Shown piece by piece: positions 6,554 through 8,837 of a stretch of DNA of 8,837 bases; the first letter of the stretch is position 1; each line of letters starts with the position of its first letter. The translations under genes were made by a program, and so were the position numbers. The notes beneath the pieces were generated by a model. That model saw nothing but the letters and a program-made list of their open reading frames with translations. It did no database searches and was not told the DNA's origin. The DNA comes from Deferribacteraceae bacterium. GTDB taxonomy: Bacteria > Chrysiogenota > Deferribacteres > Deferribacterales > JAISNW01. Location of the stretch: the NCBI GenBank assembly GCA_031276055.1, contig JAISNW010000229.1:1-8837 (forward strand), given 5' to 3'.

Positions 6554-6557
6554 AATG
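6535..6557 (+). promoter_or_regulatory. strong ribosome binding site overlapping the end of nrdD
   Basis: AAAAGGAGGAAGGATATAAA precedes the ATG at 6555. It holds two possible Shine-Dalgarno cores, GGAGG (11 nt from the ATG) and AAGGA (6 nt). The nrdD stop TAA (6551-6553) is separated from the ATG by one base, so terminating ribosomes could restart at once. The same purine-rich block just before ATA-TAA could alternatively promote a +1 shift into the downstream frame. Confidence 0.7.
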
Positions 6558-6749
6558 AGCAATCTAACTGTAGTTGACGGAAAGGTGGGAGAAGGGGTCG
6601 GCTTTGAAAGGATTAGACGTATTACCGGCTACCTTGTAGGCACTCTCGACCGCTTTAATGACGCCAAACGTTCCGAAGTTTACGATAGAGTAAAACATGA
6701 ACACGAGGTAGAAGATGCCTTTGTTGCGTATAGCAGGGATAACCAGTGA
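6555..6749 (+). CDS. separate glycyl-radical domain of anaerobic ribonucleotide reductase
   Basis: 64-residue protein matching the missing C-terminal end of NrdD. Residues 21-27 read RRITGYL with the candidate radical glycine Gly25 (codon 6627-6629), followed by RFNDAKRSEVYDRVKH. This aligns with the E. coli NrdD end RRVCGYL ... FNAGKQEEVKRRVKH. Before the motif is a 20-residue extension (MSNLTVVDGKVGEGVGFERI), and after it a short acidic tail. It starts 1 nt after the nrdD stop in a different frame. Its frame is closed by a TAA at 6534, so ATG 6555 is the only start. Its end overlaps nrdG by 35 nt. The likely role is to dock into NrdD and carry the radical installed by NrdG. It is reminiscent of GrcA (YfiD), the spare radical domain for pyruvate formate-lyase, but here no intact copy is present in the neighbouring gene. 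A +1 frameshift fusion is the alternative. Confidence 0.85.
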   Translation: MSNLTVVDGKVGEGVGFERIRRITGYLVGTLDRFNDAKRSEVYDRVKHEHEVEDAFVAYSRDNQ

Positions 6750-7227
6750 TTCTACTGTAGACGGGCCTGGGGTGCGCTACACCGTTTTTTTGCAAGGGTG
6801 CGCGCATAACTGCCCCGGTTGCCACAACCCCGCCACCCACGACTATGCGGGCGGCGTCAGCATTGATGCAGACACTATTTTTAATGAGATTGTTTCGTTA
6901 AAGTATATTAGAGGGGTGAGCTTTTCGGGCGGAGAGCCGCTAGATCAAGCTGCAGCGCTTGTTCCGTTGATGGACAGTCTGCGTAGGCGGGGCTGCAATA
7001 TATGCGTCTACACCGGCTATACCTATGAAGAGGCGCGGGCGAACCCTATATTCTTTGCCGCCCTCCGTTTAACAGACATCTTGGTGGATGGACGTTTTAT
7101 TCGGGAAAAACGGATACTTTCCGCGGCTTTCATCGGTTCAGAGAATCAGCGGATTATAGATGTTCAAGCCTCTCTAATGCGTAAAGAGGTTGTGCTCTTT
7201 AAGCCGCGCTGTATACAGATAGCTTAA
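6715..7227 (+). CDS. nrdG: anaerobic ribonucleotide reductase activating protein (radical SAM)
   Basis: 170-residue radical S-adenosylmethionine enzyme that makes the glycyl radical on NrdD. The [4Fe-4S] motif C29AHNC33PGC36, followed by HNPATH, has the C-x3-C-x2-C spacing. VDGPGVRYTVFLQGC before it and SGGEP (71-75) after it are typical of NrdG. The length is normal for the short activases without extra ferredoxin domain. The ATG at 6715 has GAGG about 8 nt upstream inside the end of the glycyl-radical ORF, giving a 35-nt overlap. The adjacency and overlap tie its translation to the small protein that is its presumed substrate. The lipoprotein gene follows after 15 nt. Confidence 0.93.
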   Translation: MPLLRIAGITSDSTVDGPGVRYTVFLQGCAHNCPGCHNPATHDYAGGVSIDADTIFNEIVSLKYIRGVSFSGGEPLDQAAALVPLMDSLRRRGCNICVYTGYTYEEARANPIFFAALRLTDILVDGRFIREKRILSAAFIGSENQRIIDVQASLMRKEVVLFKPRCIQIA

Positions 7228-7242
7228 ATATTTGGAGCGATA

Positions 7243-7722
7243 ATGAGGTTTTTAGTTATAATAATCTTTGCCGTTTTGCTTGCTGCATGTTCGCAAAACA
7301 GCAAAAAGTCTGGAGCCGCCCCTGTAAAAAGCTCTTCATCCCCTGCAGCTGCAGTTGCAGCTGAGCAGATCGAGCCGATCCCTGCGGAGATCCTTGAGCG
7401 CTATAAAGGCGCCCGCTTTGAAATTCTAGAGTTTGAAAGCGGCAAGAAGGTTGTAGTTGATCTTCTCTTCAACGAAACTGTTCGGGTTGAAAACTTTCCT
7501 ATTACAATCTCAATAATTCAGTTTTTCCCCGACTTTAAGATGAGTGAGGCGAACAACTTTTTTACGGCATCGCTTGAGCCTAACAACCTTGCCGCTAGGG
7601 TGAATGTAGCGACAGATGATGGGCATGAATTTTATGGGTGGCTCTTTGCAGAATATCCGGCAATTCATCCGTTTCCTGATCCAAAATATGATCTAGTTTT
7701 GCTCAACGCAATAGAGAGATAG
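7243..7722 (+). CDS. lipoprotein with DUF2155-like domain
   Basis: 159-residue predicted lipoprotein. A hydrophobic signal (residues 1-15) ends in the lipobox L13AAC16, and Ser17 at +2 suggests outer-membrane sorting if the rules of E. coli apply. An Ala/Ser/Pro-rich linker (about 20-45) leads to a globular domain with FPDFKM, EPNN-AARVNV, GWLFAEYP and HPFPDPKYDL. These blocks match, from memory, the DUF2155 family found in Gram-negative bacteria including deltaproteobacterial lineages; the function of that family is not established. GGAG lies 5 nt before the ATG. It sits 15 nt after nrdG and 2 nt before the inferred rdgB start, so it is part of the operon although a link to nucleotide metabolism is not evident. 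Confidence 0.75.
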   Translation: MRFLVIIIFAVLLAACSQNSKKSGAAPVKSSSSPAAAVAAEQIEPIPAEILERYKGARFEILEFESGKKVVVDLLFNETVRVENFPITISIIQFFPDFKMSEANNFFTASLEPNNLAARVNVATDDGHEFYGWLFAEYPAIHPFPDPKYDLVLLNAIER

Positions 7723-7724
7723 CT

Positions 7725-8300
7725 CTGATCATATATCTAGCTACTGCAAACACTCATAAATTAGAGGAAATAAAGGCGGTTTTAACTTCAGTTGAGGTGC
7801 GGCTGCATCCCGATTACCCCGCCTTGCAGGTTGTTGAAAGCGGGGCGGGTTTTAAGGAAAATGCTGAAATAAAAGCCCTTGCCCTCTCCAAACTTGTAGA
7901 CCAATACGTTTTAGCTGATGATTCAGGTTTATCTGTGGATGCGCTGGGGGGCGCACCTGGGATCTTCTCTCACAGATTTGCCCGCGAAAATGCAACTGAT
8001 AGTGAGAACAATATGCACCTGCTCTCTCTGATGCGTCAAGAGAGCGTAAGAAGCGCCCGTTTTATCTGCGCTCTTGCACTCGCGAAAGAAGGCTCTCTTA
8101 TACGAACATTTATAGGGGAGTGCAAAGGGGAGATAGCTTTTGAGGAGCGGGGGGGAAACGGTTTTGGATACGACCCTCTCTTCAACCTCCCTGACGGCAG
8201 GAGTATGGCGGAACTGCCTCCTAGCGAAAAAAACCGCATAAGCCACCGCAGCGCCGCTTTAGCGCAACTTGCCGAATACCTCCCCCTCTTAAACTCGTAA
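7725..8300 (+). CDS. rdgB: RdgB/HAM1-family non-canonical purine NTP pyrophosphatase, non-standard start
   Basis: Hydrolyses dITP, ITP and XTP to monophosphates, keeping deaminated purines out of DNA and RNA. Seen motifs, numbered from the CTG at 7725: LATANTHK (5-12, the family's T-x-N-x-x-K nucleotide-binding N-terminus), ADDSGLSVDALGGAPG (64-79) and FGYDPLF (146-152), then SEKN-ISHR near the end. The length of 191 aa is normal. The first standard start codon is the GTG at 7797, but that would remove 24 residues including the T-x-N-x-x-K motif. The frame is closed by TGA at 7689, and between it and the conserved N-terminus there is no ATG, GTG or TTG. I infer a start at CTG 7725 (ATA or ATC nearby are alternatives), coupled to the lipoprotein stop at 7720-7722. 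The family is certain; the exact start is not. Confidence 0.88.
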   Translation: MIIYLATANTHKLEEIKAVLTSVEVRLHPDYPALQVVESGAGFKENAEIKALALSKLVDQYVLADDSGLSVDALGGAPGIFSHRFARENATDSENNMHLLSLMRQESVRSARFICALALAKEGSLIRTFIGECKGEIAFEERGGNGFGYDPLFNLPDGRSMAELPPSEKNRISHRSAALAQLAEYLPLLNS

Positions 8301-8305
8301 GGCGG

Positions 8306-8837
8306 TTATGGATTGCAGATCGGTTGAATAGCCTTTCCGAAATCCTCCGCATTCATAGGTTCAAGAAAATATGTTCCTTGAGCGTAGTCGCAGCCTGCCT
8401 CCGCTAAAACTGCAAGGTGTTCTCGGCTGGAAACTCCTTCGGCGCATACCTTGGCGTCTGCTGCATGAGCTATCATGACAAGGGCTATAGCGATGGTTCT
8501 TTTGAGGTTATGCTCTAAAAAGGTGATTACCAACTCCCTATTGAGTTTCACCATGTCAACCTTTAACCTCTGAATTATATCTATGGAGGCATAGCCCCCG
8601 CCGAATGCCTCTAAAGCCACCATAATATTATTTTCCCGCAGCCGCTTTATAACATTTTCATCATATTCAAACTCTTCTCTCTCCCCCGCTGTTTCAAGCA
8701 GGATGCGGATGCCCAGTCTATTGCACTCTTCGGCGATAGGCAGGAGAAACTCTAAAAAATCTGAATTTCTAAACTCTAAATGGCTTACATTGATGCTCAA
8801 GATAAAAGGTTTTGCGAACCTATCCCAACCTTTTGCA
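8306..8837 (-). CDS. C-terminal part of a degenerate EAL-domain protein (runs off right edge)
   Basis: The frame is open to the window edge, so the apparent TTG start at 8800 is internal. The visible 176 residues cover most of an EAL domain, the fold of c-di-GMP phosphodiesterases. INVS, with its metal-binding Asn, is present. The E-x-T block reads LLETAGE, VDMVKLNREL keeps the Lys, and VCAEGVSS keeps its first Glu. However, the DDFGTGYSS block, whose Asp pair binds metal, reads EAFGGGYAS, and the second Glu of AEGVE is Ser. The EAL signature itself lies outside the window. The protein is therefore likely a poor or inactive phosphodiesterase, possibly a c-di-GMP sensor or protein-binding domain. 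Any N-terminal GGDEF or sensory domain would be beyond the edge. It is convergent with rdgB at a 5-bp distance, with no room for a separate terminator. Confidence 0.85.
   Translation of the reverse strand, partial: AKGWDRFAKPFILSINVSHLEFRNSDFLEFLLPIAEECNRLGIRILLETAGEREEFEYDENVIKRLRENNIMVALEAFGGGYASIDIIQRLKVDMVKLNRELVITFLEHNLKRTIAIALVMIAHAADAKVCAEGVSSREHLAVLAEAGCDYAQGTYFLEPMNAEDFGKAIQPICNP

Noticed and set aside
4934..8246. Minus-strand ORFs at 4934-5272, 6107-6406, 6655-6840, 7929-8246 and 8036-8239
   Set aside because: All are shadows of nrdD, the radical-domain gene, nrdG or rdgB; no independent start signals.
1..8837. tRNA, rRNA, CRISPR array, insertion sequence or attachment site
   Set aside because: No cloverleaf, spaced repeats, transposase or terminal inverted repeats were recognised in the window.

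Overview
The window looks like chromosomal DNA of an anaerobic, Gram-negative-type bacterium of moderate GC content. The signs are an oxygen-sensitive class III ribonucleotide reductase, a lipoprotein with a lipobox and a DUF2155-like domain, an EAL-family protein, near-consensus sigma-70 promoters, and one candidate sigma-54 promoter. The DUF2155-type lipoprotein and the sigma-54 element recall Desulfobacterota, Deferribacterota or Campylobacterota. I cannot place the organism more narrowly from sequence alone.

Left part (1-1119, minus strand): four small genes of unknown function. The gene at 910-1119 sits behind a sigma-54-like promoter and ends at a hairpin. Downstream of it, three tightly packed genes (492-743, 165-482 and a gene running off the left edge) share a sigma-70-like promoter that carries two TACATGTA palindromes exactly 20 bp apart, which looks like a repressor-controlled promoter.

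Middle-left (1196-3628, minus strand): a probable two-gene operon of citramalate synthase (cimA, TTG start, clear promoter) and a TauE/SafE-family permease. cimA is divergent from tadA across a 97-bp gap.

Right part (3726-8300, plus strand): tadA, then a near-consensus promoter with a very short leader, then nrdD, a separate 64-residue gene, nrdG, a DUF2155-like lipoprotein and an RdgB-type nucleotide pyrophosphatase, all tightly spaced or overlapping. The main observation is that NrdD is split. The 754-residue protein holds the ATP cone, catalytic cysteines, active-site Glu and zinc ribbon, but it stops before the glycyl-radical motif. That motif (RRITGYL, followed by the usual RFN..K..E tail) is on the next ORF, which starts 1 nt after the stop in another frame with its own strong ribosome binding site. 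The anaerobic reductase may therefore work with its glycine-radical domain in trans, or be joined by a +1 frameshift. The operon couples dNTP synthesis (NrdD/NrdG) with clearance of deaminated purine nucleotides (RdgB). RdgB appears to start at a non-standard codon just after the lipoprotein stop.

Right edge (8306-8837, minus strand): the C-terminal part of an EAL-domain protein with key catalytic positions changed, convergent with rdgB at a distance of 5 bp.
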